A stretch of DNA of 64,000 nucleotides from Candidatus Limnocylindrales bacterium (lineage in GTDB: Bacteria > Moduliflexota > Moduliflexia > Moduliflexales > JAUQPW01), in the NCBI GenBank assembly GCA_035559535.1, contig DATMBG010000044.1, positions 62,001 to 126,000 of the forward strand. Direction: 5' to 3'. Shown in pieces: positions 42,848 to 53,100 of this stretch. The translations under genes and the position numbers were made by a program. Positions within the stretch are counted from its first letter, which is position 1, and the number at the start of each line of letters is the position of its first letter. The notes under the pieces are model-generated. The model was not told where the DNA came from. It searched no databases and was given only the letters and a program-made list of their open reading frames with translations.

Positions 42848-44059
42848 ATGAGAGATTTCAGAAGAAGCTTATTCTTGGTGATTTTAGGGATATTTCTAAG
42901 TGCTGTGGCGTTATCATTTTCTTTTGAAAAAGCCGTTGCCCAGGAAAAAGTTCTGAAAATTGGTCAATTGGGTGTGATGAGTGGTCCGGCAGCATCCTGG
43001 GGATTGGTTAATAAATATTGTATTCAGGCGGCTGCCGAGATGATTAATGAAGAGGGAGGTGTAGAGATAGACGGAGAGAAATATAAAATTGAGTTTGTCA
43101 GTATTGACGATAAAATGGATCCCAAGCTGGCTGTATCCGGCATGGAAAGACTCGTTTACCAGGAGAAGATCAAATACATCATCGGCCCTAATGTGGATAC
43201 TACGGCCGCCAGTGTAGTGCCTGTAATCGAGGCAGCCGGAGCCATTAATATTCCTTATGCTTTTTCGAAGGCATTATATTCCCCTCCCCATGGCAATTCA
43301 ATCCTTGGAATGATCGCCTCCTATCAGGCAGGTCCTGTAATTTATAAGTATTTAAAGGAAAACAAAGGGGTTAAGTCCATTAGTTTTATTGCAAGAAATG
43401 ATTCTGATCCTCTCAATCAAAGGGATGAAGGGGTGGAAGCGGCCAAAAAACTTGGGTTAAATATTATTTCTTCGACCGATACTTACGAGCCAGGAACGAC
43501 AGATTTCTTCCCTGTTATGTCCAAGGTGGTCAAGGGAAACCCGGATCTTATTGTTCTTTCAGGAGTTGCCCCTGCGGACGCTCCCCTACTCATCAAAGCT
43601 GCCCGTGAATTGGGTTATAAAGGATTGTTAAGTACTGAGACGGCCCAAGACATCAAGATTTTGAACGAAGTGGCCGGAAAGTATGCAGAAGGTTTTATCT
43701 CTGTGGGTGGGGCCAGTACTCCTGAAATCCAAAGTGATTATATGAAGAAATTCGTCGAGCGTTATAAAAAAGTAGCCGGTGAGTGGAATGATGAAGCTGG
43801 AACTAAAGTCTATGCCCTGCAGATGATCATCTACACCCTTCAAAAAGCTGGCAAGGCTGCTCTGACCGATGTGGAAGTTTTCAAAAAAGCAATTCCGGAA
43901 GTAAAGGTGAGGAATCCCTTTCTCAAAGAGGAGAGGATTTTGAAGTATGTAGGCACGGCCTATTTTGGTCAACCTCGTCAAATCGGTGTTCCCATGGTAG
44001 TTAATGAAGTTCGTAATGGGAAGTTTGAAACCCTTTTCATTGGAAGTGTAGAAGATTAA
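42848..44059 (+). CDS. Periplasmic substrate-binding protein of a branched-chain/amide ABC importer
   Basis: 403 residues with a signal peptide (cleavage near AVAQEK) and the type-1 periplasmic binding fold of LivK-like proteins: KIGQLGVMSGPAASWGLVNK, SIDDKMDPKLAVSGMERLVY, IIGPNVDTTAASVVPVIEAA. It binds the substrate for the HMGF components that follow. The family carries branched-chain amino acids, amides, urea or aromatic acids; specificity cannot be read directly. Its place after two M20 amidohydrolases suggests an N-carbamoyl or acyl amino acid or a ureide. Confidence 0.92.
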   Translation: MRDFRRSLFLVILGIFLSAVALSFSFEKAVAQEKVLKIGQLGVMSGPAASWGLVNKYCIQAAAEMINEEGGVEIDGEKYKIEFVSIDDKMDPKLAVSGMERLVYQEKIKYIIGPNVDTTAASVVPVIEAAGAINIPYAFSKALYSPPHGNSILGMIASYQAGPVIYKYLKENKGVKSISFIARNDSDPLNQRDEGVEAAKKLGLNIISSTDTYEPGTTDFFPVMSKVVKGNPDLIVLSGVAPADAPLLIKAARELGYKGLLSTETAQDIKILNEVAGKYAEGFISVGGASTPEIQSDYMKKFVERYKKVAGEWNDEAGTKVYALQMIIYTLQKAGKAALTDVEVFKKAIPEVKVRNPFLKEERILKYVGTAYFGQPRQIGVPMVVNEVRNGKFETLFIGSVED

Positions 44060-44145
44060 CCCTTTTGTCCGGAGTCCTATGTCGGGTGGCTTATAACAAA
44101 TCATAGACATGGATTCCGGACTCTGAACCCTCGCGATATTTCTCC

Positions 44146-45006
44146 ATGTCCCAGATGATCATTAACGGAATGGTTCTGGGGATGATTTACGCCCTCATTG
44201 CCCTCGGACTTACCCTGATCTTCAGTATTATGAACGTAGTTAATTTTGCCCATGGTCAGATGTATATGCTGGGGGGATTTGTGGTTTATTATCTTTACGG
44301 TGTTTATCAGTGGAATTATTTTCTGGCTTTAATGGTAGCTGCTTTGGCCCTGGCTGTTATAGGAATTATCTTTGAAAAGTTCTTCTTTCGAAGGGTTATG
44401 CGATTGGCAAAACGGGAAGAGAATACCATGCTTCTTGCTATGGGTACGGCTCTGCTCCTCGAAAATCTGGCTTTATTCTCCTTTGGAGAAAAGCAGCGAG
44501 GGGTTCCGCCGGTGGTTACCGGAGTATATGAAGTAGGTGGGGGTTATCTACCTGCCGGAAGAGCCCTTGTATTTTTTGTGGCCTTATTTTTGGTCATCGG
44601 CCTGTTATTATTTGTCCAATATACCAGGCCGGGTCGTGCCATGCGGGCACTGGCTCAAGATAAGGAAGCCACCTATCTGCAGGGAGTAGATATCAATCAG
44701 GTCTCAGCACTGGGATTTGCCATAGGAGCTGCTTTAGCCGGACTGGCTGGAGGGTTGTTGATAACCATCTTTGCGATTAATGCCGGATCAGGCACCGCCG
44801 TTTCCACAAAGGCCTTTACCATGATCATGATCGGGGGGGCCGGAGTCGTTTCCGGGGCTATTCTTGGAGGCTTTGTATTGGGTTTCTGTGAGGCAATAGG
44901 TTATGAAACCCTGCCAGGTTCTACTACTTACCTGATTATCTTTATTGCATTGATTCTTTTCTTAATTGTTCGTCCTCAAGGAATTATGGGGAGACCTCAA
45001 GGATAA
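44146..45006 (+). CDS. ABC importer permease, LivH-like
   Basis: A 286-residue membrane protein with about eight helices. LivH landmarks are NGMVLGMIYALIALGLTLIF, NFAHGQMYMLGG and the C-terminal LPGSTTYLIIFIALILFLIV-RPQG ending. Forms the translocation pore with the LivM-like permease. It is preceded by the substrate-binding gene by 86 bp. No obvious departures from family length. Confidence 0.93.
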   Translation: MSQMIINGMVLGMIYALIALGLTLIFSIMNVVNFAHGQMYMLGGFVVYYLYGVYQWNYFLALMVAALALAVIGIIFEKFFFRRVMRLAKREENTMLLAMGTALLLENLALFSFGEKQRGVPPVVTGVYEVGGGYLPAGRALVFFVALFLVIGLLLFVQYTRPGRAMRALAQDKEATYLQGVDINQVSALGFAIGAALAGLAGGLLITIFAINAGSGTAVSTKAFTMIMIGGAGVVSGAILGGFVLGFCEAIGYETLPGSTTYLIIFIALILFLIVRPQGIMGRPQG

Positions 45007-45029
45007 GGCTGTAGAGAAGGAACCATAGA

Positions 45030-46070
45030 ATGGCTACAACTCAAAAAGAAGGCAAAAGGGAAGAGGAGAAAGTGAGAGAAGGTGGAAAAGGAAAACCGGG
45101 TATCTTATCTTCGGTTCTTCCTTTTTCCCTTTCTTCCGTTCTCTTGTTTTTCCTGGGGCTGATCTATCTGGTCATCTTTCCGCTTCTTTATCGGGATTCC
45201 AGATACGTGCTGGGAGTGGTTATCAATGCTTCCATGTTGAGTGTCATTAGCCTGGGAGTCTGGCTTACCTTTACGATTGGTCGTACGAACATCAGTCAAG
45301 GGGCTTTCGCCCTTATCGGGGGATACACAACGGCTATTTTATCGGTTAGATATGGCATCTCTTTCTGGCTTTGCCTTCCTCTATCCGGACTCATGGCTGC
45401 ACTGATTGGTGCTTTGATCGGCTGGCCCATATTGCGCCTGAGGGGAGTCTACTTTGCCATGATTACCCTCAGCTTAACAGAAGCAACCAGACTTGCTTTC
45501 TTAAATGGCGGAGATTTTACCAGAGGAGGTACCGGAATTGTAGATATTCCAAGACCTGGAGCCTTATCCATCGCAGGAATAACCCTTATCCCGGCCTTTA
45601 AAGGATCAGACCCTTTACCCTTTTATTACCTGGCAGCTTCTTTACTCATTCTCACCCTTATCAGTTTACGACGCCTGACCCAGAGTCGAATAGGCTGGGT
45701 CTTTAGATCCCTCCGACAAAATGAAGAGCTGGCTTCCAGTATTGGAATCAACGTGGCCAAGTATCGGGTCATGGCTTATGCTATTTGCTGTTTTATCGGG
45801 GGGTTGGGAGGCTCGTTTTTCGCAGCTTTCCAGCAAAATATCTATCCGGCAACCTATACGGTTACCGACTCCATCTACTTTATGCTCTACTGCTTCCTGG
45901 GTGGACTTGATTATTTGTTTGGGCCTGTTGTGGGGGCCTTCTTACTTCTTATCAGCTTTGAACTTCTCCACAGTATTCAAACCTATCAAACTATGATTTA
46001 TGCCATTATTATGATCACCTTTATGTTGTGGTTACCCAATGGGATTCTAAGTTTGAGGTTTAAGAAATAA
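45030..46070 (+). CDS. ABC importer permease, LivM-like, with repeat-derived N-terminus
   Basis: A 346-residue membrane protein with about nine helices. Characteristic LivM segments are TIGRTNISQGAFALIGGYT, LRLRGVYFAMITLSLTEATR and RSLRQNEELASSIGINVAKY. Residues 5-24 form a Lys/Glu/Gly-rich tail (EGKREEEKVREGGKGK) before the first helix. The DNA under residues 5-41 is a purine-rich arm followed by a pyrimidine-rich arm, like the intergenic hairpins, suggesting such an element was absorbed into the start of this gene. Confidence 0.92.
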   Translation: MATTQKEGKREEEKVREGGKGKPGILSSVLPFSLSSVLLFFLGLIYLVIFPLLYRDSRYVLGVVINASMLSVISLGVWLTFTIGRTNISQGAFALIGGYTTAILSVRYGISFWLCLPLSGLMAALIGALIGWPILRLRGVYFAMITLSLTEATRLAFLNGGDFTRGGTGIVDIPRPGALSIAGITLIPAFKGSDPLPFYYLAASLLILTLISLRRLTQSRIGWVFRSLRQNEELASSIGINVAKYRVMAYAICCFIGGLGGSFFAAFQQNIYPATYTVTDSIYFMLYCFLGGLDYLFGPVVGAFLLLISFELLHSIQTYQTMIYAIIMITFMLWLPNGILSLRFKK

Positions 46071-46113
46071 TCCTCTACATCCGTTACCTAAACAAGGGAC
46101 TATAGATGACGGG

Positions 46114-46896
46114 ATGAATATGAGCCTGCTTCAGATCAAGGATCTTACCAAACGGTTTGGAGGGTTAACGGCCGTCAATGGAGTAAGTTTTGAGGTGAAG
46201 GCGGGAGAAATCCTTTCCGTTATAGGTCCGAACGGCGCCGGGAAAAGTACACTTTTCAAGTTGATTACTTCCTTTCTAAAACCCAGCCACGGAACCATTA
46301 CCTTCAAAGGAGAAGATATTACCCATTTACCTCCCCATGTTGTAGCCAGGAAAGGGATTGTCCGCACTTTTCAGGAAACCAACATCTTTAAAGAGATGAC
46401 GGCTTTACAGAATGTAGTTCTTGCCCATCATCTTCGATGCCGGGCCAGTAGTTGGGGGATTTTTTTCAATAGCCATCAGGCACGAAAAGACGAAATAGAA
46501 TTTCATCAAAGTGCCCTGGAAATCTTAACATATCTCGGATTAGCCGCCCTCAAAGACGAGGAGGCCAGGAACTTACCCCACGGACATCTCAGGGCCCTGG
46601 AAATAGCCGTAGCTTTGGCGGCCAATCCTACCTTGCTCCTTCTCGACGAGCCCTTCACAGGAATGAATCCCGAGGAGACCGATACAGCCGTCGAAATGGT
46701 TCGAGGGATCCGCGATCGTGGTGTAACGGTTATTCTGGTCGAGCATGATATGCGGGCGGTTATGAAAATCAGTGACCGTATCGTTGTCCTTAATTTTGGC
46801 ACCAAGATCGCCGAAGGAAAACCCAAAGAAATCCAGCAGAATCCGGCTGTAATCGAAGCCTATCTTGGAAAAGAGGATGACGAGGCCGGCTTTTAA
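46114..46896 (+). CDS. ABC importer ATPase, LivG-like
   Basis: A 260-residue ATPase with Walker A GPNGAGKSTLFKLI, Walker B LLLLDEPFTGMNPEE, the H-loop LVEHDM and the LivG insertion. The signature motif is degenerate (LPHGHLRALE instead of LSGGQ); LivG proteins often vary here (LPYGQ), but His for Gln is unusual. Works with the LivF-like ATPase downstream. Start taken at the first ATG (46114); the ATG at 46120 is equally possible. Confidence 0.93.
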   Translation: MNMSLLQIKDLTKRFGGLTAVNGVSFEVKAGEILSVIGPNGAGKSTLFKLITSFLKPSHGTITFKGEDITHLPPHVVARKGIVRTFQETNIFKEMTALQNVVLAHHLRCRASSWGIFFNSHQARKDEIEFHQSALEILTYLGLAALKDEEARNLPHGHLRALEIAVALAANPTLLLLDEPFTGMNPEETDTAVEMVRGIRDRGVTVILVEHDMRAVMKISDRIVVLNFGTKIAEGKPKEIQQNPAVIEAYLGKEDDEAGF

Positions 46897-46932
46897 AAAA
46901 GAAAAAAGGAAGAAAATAGGAGAGAGGAGAAA

Positions 46933-47643
46933 ATGTACTTTGAAACCAGGAATATCCGGGTGCTTTATGACCGGGTCATAGCCCTTCGAGGGGTTTCCAT
47001 AGCTTTGGGGCAAGGCGAGATTGTGACTCTAATTGGAGCCAATGGGGCAGGAAAAACAACGACCTTGCGTGCCATTACCGGTTTAACTAAAATCAGTTCC
47101 GGCGAAATCTGGTTTAATGGACGACGTATTGACGGTCTCCCACCTCAAAAAATTGTTGCCTTGGGAATCTCCATGGTACCCGAAGGAAGACATATATTCC
47201 CTTACATGAATGTCAAAGATAATCTCCTCATGGGAGCCTATCTCCGGAAGGATAAGAAGGGTATTATGGAGGATCTGGAAAAGATCTATGCCCGTTTTCC
47301 CCGTCTCAAGGAGAGACTGCGCCAGCAGGCAGGCAGCCTTAGTGGCGGTGAACAGCAAATGCTGGCCATTAGTCGGGCCTTGATGGCAAGACCCAAGCTC
47401 CTCCTGCTGGATGAACCTTCTTTAGGCCTTGCCCCTATGATGGTCAGGGAAATCGCCAGGGCTATCCTGGCTATAAATAAAGAAGAAAACGTAGGTGTTA
47501 TCCTGGTAGAACAAAACTCCCGAATGGCCTTAAAGATCTCATCCAAAGGATATGTCCTGGAAAACGGACAGATTGCACTGGAAGACGCCTCCCGGAATCT
47601 TATCCATAACGATCATGTGAGGAGGCTTTACCTGGGAGGATGA
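46933..47643 (+). CDS. ABC importer ATPase, LivF-like
   Basis: A 236-residue ATPase with Walker A GANGAGKTTTLRAI, an intact signature SLSGGEQQMLAISRALM, Walker B LLLLDEPSLGLAP and the H-loop replaced by VEQNSRMAL as is normal for LivF. Final gene of the five-component importer, 36 bp after the LivG-like gene, with a GGAGAGAGGAG ribosome site. No terminator is obvious in the 220 bp that follow. Confidence 0.94.
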   Translation: MYFETRNIRVLYDRVIALRGVSIALGQGEIVTLIGANGAGKTTTLRAITGLTKISSGEIWFNGRRIDGLPPQKIVALGISMVPEGRHIFPYMNVKDNLLMGAYLRKDKKGIMEDLEKIYARFPRLKERLRQQAGSLSGGEQQMLAISRALMARPKLLLLDEPSLGLAPMMVREIARAILAINKEENVGVILVEQNSRMALKISSKGYVLENGQIALEDASRNLIHNDHVRRLYLGG

Positions 47644-47863
47644 GTTTTTACTTCCAGGCCATAGCCTCCCCCCCTATAGTTCTGAGAATCCCGACAATAT
47701 TCTTAATCTACTTCCTGTTTCAGGGGAAAAGGATTACCTTAAAGAAGGGTTTCATTTAAAAAAATGAGATTTATCTTATTTAAGAGAGCTATTTAAGTTC
47801 ATACCCCTGCAAGGATAAGTTAAAATCCCATTAACGCCTAAGCTTAGGGAGAGGAGGAAGTTT

Positions 47864-48589
47864 ATGAGTTTATCCATCTCCAGTTTACTGGAACCCATCA
47901 CGGAGCCAGAAGTCCTGGAAAGTATTAAGGCCCTTCCTACCGAGGACGATCTGCCCTACGATGATGGAGAGCCTATGGAGTCAGACCAACATCGGGAGCA
48001 GATGAATATTCTGATCGACTCCCTCAAGGTACATTGGTCGGATCGTGAAGATTATTTTGTAGGTGGGAATATGTTTTTGCATTATGATCCAGAAAATAGA
48101 ACCAAATTTCGAGGTCCAGATTTTTTCTTGGTCCTTGGGGTGGAAAGAAGAAAGCGAAGGAAGAGTTGGGTGGTATGGCGAGAGGGAATGAAGTTTCCAA
48201 ATGTAATCATAGAGTTATTATCGGACAGCACGCGGAACGAGGATAAAGGAATGAAGAAGGAATTATATGAGAAAGTATTTCGGACGGAAGAGTACTATCT
48301 CTATGATCCCCATAGCCAGGAGTTTATTGGGAATCACTTAAAGGTCGGGCGATATGAGGAAGTAATGCCCGATCAGGAGGGGAAGATTTATTCGCCTGTA
48401 ACCGGTTTGTATCTGGCTGTCCGGGGAGAATGGCTGAGATGGCTGACCCCCGAGGGGGTTATCTTACCGACCCCTATGGAATTAGCAGAACAAGAAAAAC
48501 AACGGGCAGAACAAGAAAAACAACGGGCAGAACGAGCTGAACAATTACTTGAAGAATATCGACGTCGTTTCGGTGACCTGAATCTATAG
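47864..48589 (+). CDS. Uma2-family (PD-(D/E)xK fold) protein
   Basis: A 241-residue protein. The N-terminus (LPYDDGEPMESDQHREQMN) and FVGGNMFLHYDPENRTKFRG are typical of the Uma2/DUF820 group abundant in cyanobacteria. The nuclease-fold residues are in RGPDFFLVLG and VIIELLSDSTRNEDKGMKKE. The C-terminal coiled coil carries two exact copies of a 21-bp DNA unit (48485-48505, 48506-48526) encoding AEQEKQR. Function of the family is not settled (restriction-endonuclease-like fold; often many copies per genome). Stand-alone gene with a GGAGAGGAGG site. Confidence 0.88.
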   Translation: MSLSISSLLEPITEPEVLESIKALPTEDDLPYDDGEPMESDQHREQMNILIDSLKVHWSDREDYFVGGNMFLHYDPENRTKFRGPDFFLVLGVERRKRRKSWVVWREGMKFPNVIIELLSDSTRNEDKGMKKELYEKVFRTEEYYLYDPHSQEFIGNHLKVGRYEEVMPDQEGKIYSPVTGLYLAVRGEWLRWLTPEGVILPTPMELAEQEKQRAEQEKQRAERAEQLLEEYRRRFGDLNL

Positions 48590-48610
48590 GCTTTGATTAC
48601 CTTTCCGATT

Positions 48611-49099
48611 TTATTCGATTTTCACCCGTCCGGTATTGTTGACTATGACTTTTCGTTGTTCACCTTTGGAGTTTTGAAGAATAATAGTACCTGTGCTCGC
48701 GCCACCTTTAGGAGTAAAGGTAATCTTGCCTGAACTGGGAGTACTAACAATGAAAATTTCCTTATACTCCGCATCCAGCACTATTTGTCCGATAGAATCT
48801 AGAATTCGATTAACTCCGCCAGGGTCCTGGACGATCTGATAAAAATTCCCCTGGTTTTTGTCTTTGATCTGGAGTTGATAAGAAACCCCTTCGTATACCG
48901 CCGAAAGCCGGGCCTGACGTAGATGATTGGCCAGTGTATAGGCGGCTGTTTTAAGCCGATATGTATGAAGCCAGTCTGTAAAGTTAGGAACCGAGATGAC
49001 TAAAAATAATCCGAGGATGGAGAGAATAAGGATGAGTTCTAAAATGGAAAAACCCCGGGTTTGGTCAAACGAAAACATGAAAAGAGGATAAATCCTCAA
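48611..49099 (-). CDS. Type IV pilin-like / GspH-FimT prepilin protein
   Basis: A 162-residue protein with a prepilin peptidase site and N-terminal helix (RGFSILELILILSILGLFLV, with Glu at mature position 5), then the PNFTDW boundary and a GspH-type globular domain. It would be processed by a prepilin peptidase and act as a minor pseudopilin in type IV pili or type II secretion. No other pilus genes are adjacent, so it is an isolated member. It lies on the opposite strand from Uma2, with 21 bp between the stops. Confidence 0.85.
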   Translation of the reverse strand: MRIYPLFMFSFDQTRGFSILELILILSILGLFLVISVPNFTDWLHTYRLKTAAYTLANHLRQARLSAVYEGVSYQLQIKDKNQGNFYQIVQDPGGVNRILDSIGQIVLDAEYKEIFIVSTPSSGKITFTPKGGASTGTIILQNSKGEQRKVIVNNTGRVKIE

Positions 49100-49227
49100 G
49101 GTTTTTAAAAACCTTAAAGGTTTATGGATCTGTCATCCACAAATTAACATAACTCCTTGGATCCTGGAGTCCTTTCAGGTCTATACAAGGATCTAGGTTG
49201 GATCCTTCTTTGTTCGGTGCTAATTTT

Positions 49228-50121
49228 TCAATACGTTCGTGATACGATAAACTCCCCAAGCTCTCGCAAAGGTTGAGCCGATTCTCCAAAACTTATGAGG
49301 GCTTGTTGAGCTTTTTTGGCCAGCTCCTGGGCCAGCTTCTTAGATTTCTCCAACCCGTATAGAGCCGGGTAAGTGGCTTTTTCCCTCGCTGCATCGCTTC
49401 TGACATCTTTTCCGGTTTCCTCGGTCGTTCCCTCAACATCCAGAATATCATCTACAATCTGAAAGCAGAGGCCGATACAGGTACCATATTCGGTAATGGC
49501 TTTGAATTGCTCTGCAGTAGCATCCGCCAGCAAGGCCCCTACGCGCAGAGAAGCTAAAAGTAATTTACCGGTTTTATGGGTATGGATATACTCGAGGGTT
49601 TTAGGGTCCAGGTCTCTTTTCCCTTCCGATAAAATATCCATAACCTGACCCCCAATCATGCCGAGAGTACCTGCAGCCAGGGAGATTTCATGGATAGCAG
49701 ATAAAAGGGTTTCGGCTTTGAAGGTTTTCAGATTTTCGGGTTGAGAGAGGACTTCAAAAGCCAGAGTCAGTAAAGCATCCCCTGCCAGAATCGCCATGTT
49801 CTCTCCAAAAATCTTATGATTGGTAGGTTTGTTCCGCCGGAAATCGTCATTATCCATAGAAGGCAAATCATCATGGATGAGGGAATAGGTATGAATGAGC
49901 TCGATGGCACAGGCTGCAAAAAGGACCGATTCTGGATTTCCTCCGACCGCTTCGGCGGCAGCTAAAGTAAGAATAGGTCTGAGGCGCTTGCCCCCTGCAA
50001 ATACACTGTAACGCATGGCCTGGTGAATGATAGAGGGATATTTAGATTCTTTAGGAATATAATGTTCCAGGGCCCTATCAACCAATTCCCGTCGTTGGGT
50101 CATGTAGGTTTTTAAATCCAC
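49228..50121 (-). CDS. ispA: Farnesyl/geranyl diphosphate synthase
   Basis: A 297-residue trans-isoprenyl diphosphate synthase. The first Asp-rich motif is IHDDLPSMDNDDFRR (about residue 84), the second FQIVDDILDVEG (about 222), and GGKRLRP is near the N-terminus. It condenses IPP with DMAPP/GPP to make the precursor for quinones and undecaprenyl carriers. In many bacteria ispA directly follows xseB. Here a 3.9-kb sensor kinase gene lies between them on the same strand. Confidence 0.94.
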   Translation of the reverse strand: MDLKTYMTQRRELVDRALEHYIPKESKYPSIIHQAMRYSVFAGGKRLRPILTLAAAEAVGGNPESVLFAACAIELIHTYSLIHDDLPSMDNDDFRRNKPTNHKIFGENMAILAGDALLTLAFEVLSQPENLKTFKAETLLSAIHEISLAAGTLGMIGGQVMDILSEGKRDLDPKTLEYIHTHKTGKLLLASLRVGALLADATAEQFKAITEYGTCIGLCFQIVDDILDVEGTTEETGKDVRSDAAREKATYPALYGLEKSKKLAQELAKKAQQALISFGESAQPLRELGEFIVSRTY

Positions 50122-50125
50122 TTTT

Positions 50126-50195
50126 TGTAAGGGTGAAGAAGGAGGAACGATAGAGAGATCTACCCTTCTTCCTTCCTCCTTTATCCTTTACCCTT
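50126..50195. repeat. Hairpin overlapping the kinase gene 3' end
   Basis: GTAAGGGTGAAGAAGGAGGAA faces TACCCTTCTTCCTTCCTCCT then TTATCCTTTACCCTT. The arms are repeats of AAGGG/AAGGA-like units, imperfectly complementary. The right arm overlaps the kinase stop codon region (50181), and the left arm is just before the ispA start. Member of the tandem-arm class. Confidence 0.6.
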
Positions 50196-53100
50196 TGTGC
50201 AGGCTGTGATGGTTTCCAGCAGCCTTGCTTTTTTTATAGGTTTGGTCAGATATGTCGTACACCCGGCCTTCAGACTTTTCTGCTCATCCTCCTTAAGGGC
50301 ATGGGCAGTCAATGCAATGATGGGGGTAGGGGCAGGTTTCAAACCCAACTTTATCTGCTCACTCTCCCACTCCCGGATCATTTTGGTGGCCGTATATCCA
50401 TCCATTACAGGCATTTGCATATCCATCAATACAAGATGGTAGTCTCCGGATTTAAACTTTTCAACAGCTATCTCACCATTTTCAGCTACCTCTAATTGAT
50501 AAGGGGTTTTTTTGAAATAAGATTGGATGAGTAGCCGGTTATCCGGGGAATCTTCGACCAACAAAATACGAAGGACCGGCAGGGATTCTTCTCCCTGTTT
50601 GGGAAAAACTTTACCTTCGTCCCAGGCCTGTGAAGGGATCGTATCACAAGTAAGCCTGGCACCTGGGACGGCAAGGTTATTCTGTACAGAGGGATCTTTC
50701 CATTCAACAGGTCTCCCCTCAGGCATGGATCTTCTTGTTTTATCGGTACGATTTAAAGCAGTTAGAATGGTCTCCAGTAAATCCGATCGTTTGATCGGTT
50801 TAAGCAGGCAGTTTGTGATTCCCAGCTCTCGGCACCGAACCATATCCCGGCCTCGATTATCTGAAGTAAGCATCAAGATGGTCGCAGGGATAATTCCTGG
50901 AATTTTCCGGACTTCTTCCATAACTTGAAATCCGTTCATACCCGGCATGCGACCATCGAGTAGCAGCAATTCATAAGGGACTCCAGCTTCTCCAGCCCGT
51001 CGAAGCTCTATAAGCCCTTGTTCCCCATCTTCAACTTCTGTTACCTGAGCCCCCCATCTCTTAAGGGTTTCCCTCAAAATCATGCGATTGGTTGCATTAT
51101 CATCCACTATCAAGGTTCTGAGTCCTTTTAAATCTGTAACAGAACTGGATGGCTGCGCCGATTCTATGGGAGAGATCTCCCCTTTCTGGGTTTGAATTTC
51201 AAATCGAGCCGTAAAGGAAAAGGTACTTCCTCGACCCATTTCACTTTCCACCCAGATATGACCTCCCATCAATTCCACCAACCGCCTGGAGATGGCAAGT
51301 CCAAGTCCTGTTCCTCCATATTTACGGGTGATAGAAGAGTCGGCCTGGGTAAAACTGTCAAAAATTGTATCGAGTTTCTCCGGTGGAATCCCTACGCCTG
51401 TATCTGAGACGGAAAACAGCAAAAAGACCGAAGTCCCAACATGGAGATCCGAAAATAGAAACTCACCTTCAGAACTTTTAACTCTGGATTCCGGATTTCC
51501 GACCCTTTCAATACGTAATACGATTTCCCCCCGTTCGGTAAACTTGATGGCATTACCCAGGAGGTTCATGAGAATCTGGCGTAAGCGATGGGGATCCCCC
51601 ATGAGGTGAACAGGTACCTCCGACCCAATCTGATAGGCCAGTTCAAGACCTTTTTCCTGGGCACGTAGAGCTATTAGTTCAACAGTTCTTTCTATGAGTT
51701 TTTCCAGATCAAAGTTAATATTTTCAAGTTCAATATGGCCGGATTCTATTTTAGAGAGATCCAAAATATCGTTAATAAGAGTGAGAAGTGTGTTTCCGGC
51801 TTTCCTTAAAATACCTACATACTCTTGCTGCTCGGGTGTTAAGGGGGATTCCCAGAGCAGGTCGGCAATACCGATAATGGAGTTCAAAGGGGTGCGGATT
51901 TCGTGGCTCATATTAGCCAGGAATTCACTCTTGGCACGGCTGGCGGATTCGGCAGCTTCTTTGGCCTTGTGTAATTCTTCTTCCGCCCGCTTCCGTTCGG
52001 CCAGTTCCTGCTGAACCGAGGTATATAAGCGGGCATTATCCAGAGCGAGGGAAGCTAGCTGGGCAAATTGGCTTAACAATAAGATTTCATCCTCTTTGAA
52101 GATGCGACCTTCCTTCACATAAGCCAAACCAATAACTCCCACAACTTGAGAATTGGATCGAAGCGGTGCTGCCAGAACCGCATGGAATCCGGCGGTATCA
52201 AAAGCCGACAGACGACCGGACCAGGTCTGATAATCTTCCACGGCCAAAGGCTGACCGGTCTGCCAGATGGTTCCGGCTACACCCTCCCCCGGTCTCAGGC
52301 GATAACCGACATATTTATTGTAAACACCTATCCCCACCTTCAAGACCATCTCGGTCCCTTCCGGCTCAGCCAGATAGATAAATCCATGGGGTGTACCCAG
52401 AAGGGCTCCGGCACGTGCAATAAGAACTTCAAGGAGATTTGCCAATTCCAGATGATTCATTAAGGCGAGGGTGGTTTCATGCAGAGCAGCCAGGTATTCA
52501 TTCCGTTGAAGTAGATTTTCTTCTATCCGTTTCCGTTCCATGATCTCACGCCCGAGCTTTTGATTGGCCAGTTCAACTTCTCCGGCACGAAGCCGCGCCA
52601 TCTGAATCAGATGAACCGTCCAGGCAAGCAAAAAAGTCATTACAATTCCCACACCGAGTCCTACTTTAGGAAGAGAAGACTGCTCCATAGCCAGTAACTT
52701 CGGTCTCGGCCATACCCGTATTCGCCAGGTAACCCCATAAAGATCCATTTCCGTTTCATGACCCCATTCTTTTTCATATAGCCTATCCTTATCATAAAAA
52801 CCATAAATTTCTTCTTTATTTTCGAAAATGGCCAGAGAGTATTTAGAGGTTATATCAGGGGATAAGATAGCATTCAGCAAGGCAGGAATATGAAAAACAC
52901 CGGTTATAAATCCCTCAAAGTTTTTTCCTCTGAAGAGAGGTAAATAAACCGAAAACCCCTTACCCCCCTGGACCAAATCCACCGAAGGGGTAAAGGTTAT
53001 TTTATGATGGTCCCGGGCCCTTTCCAAGGCCTGCCGCTGTCTTTCCTCAAATCCGAGATTCAAACCCTGCAGGGCCTCATTTCCTTCCAGGGGGGCAACC

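Noticed and set aside
48485-48526. Short exact repeats considered as a CRISPR-like array
   Set aside because: Only two adjacent units without spacers, inside a coding coiled coil.
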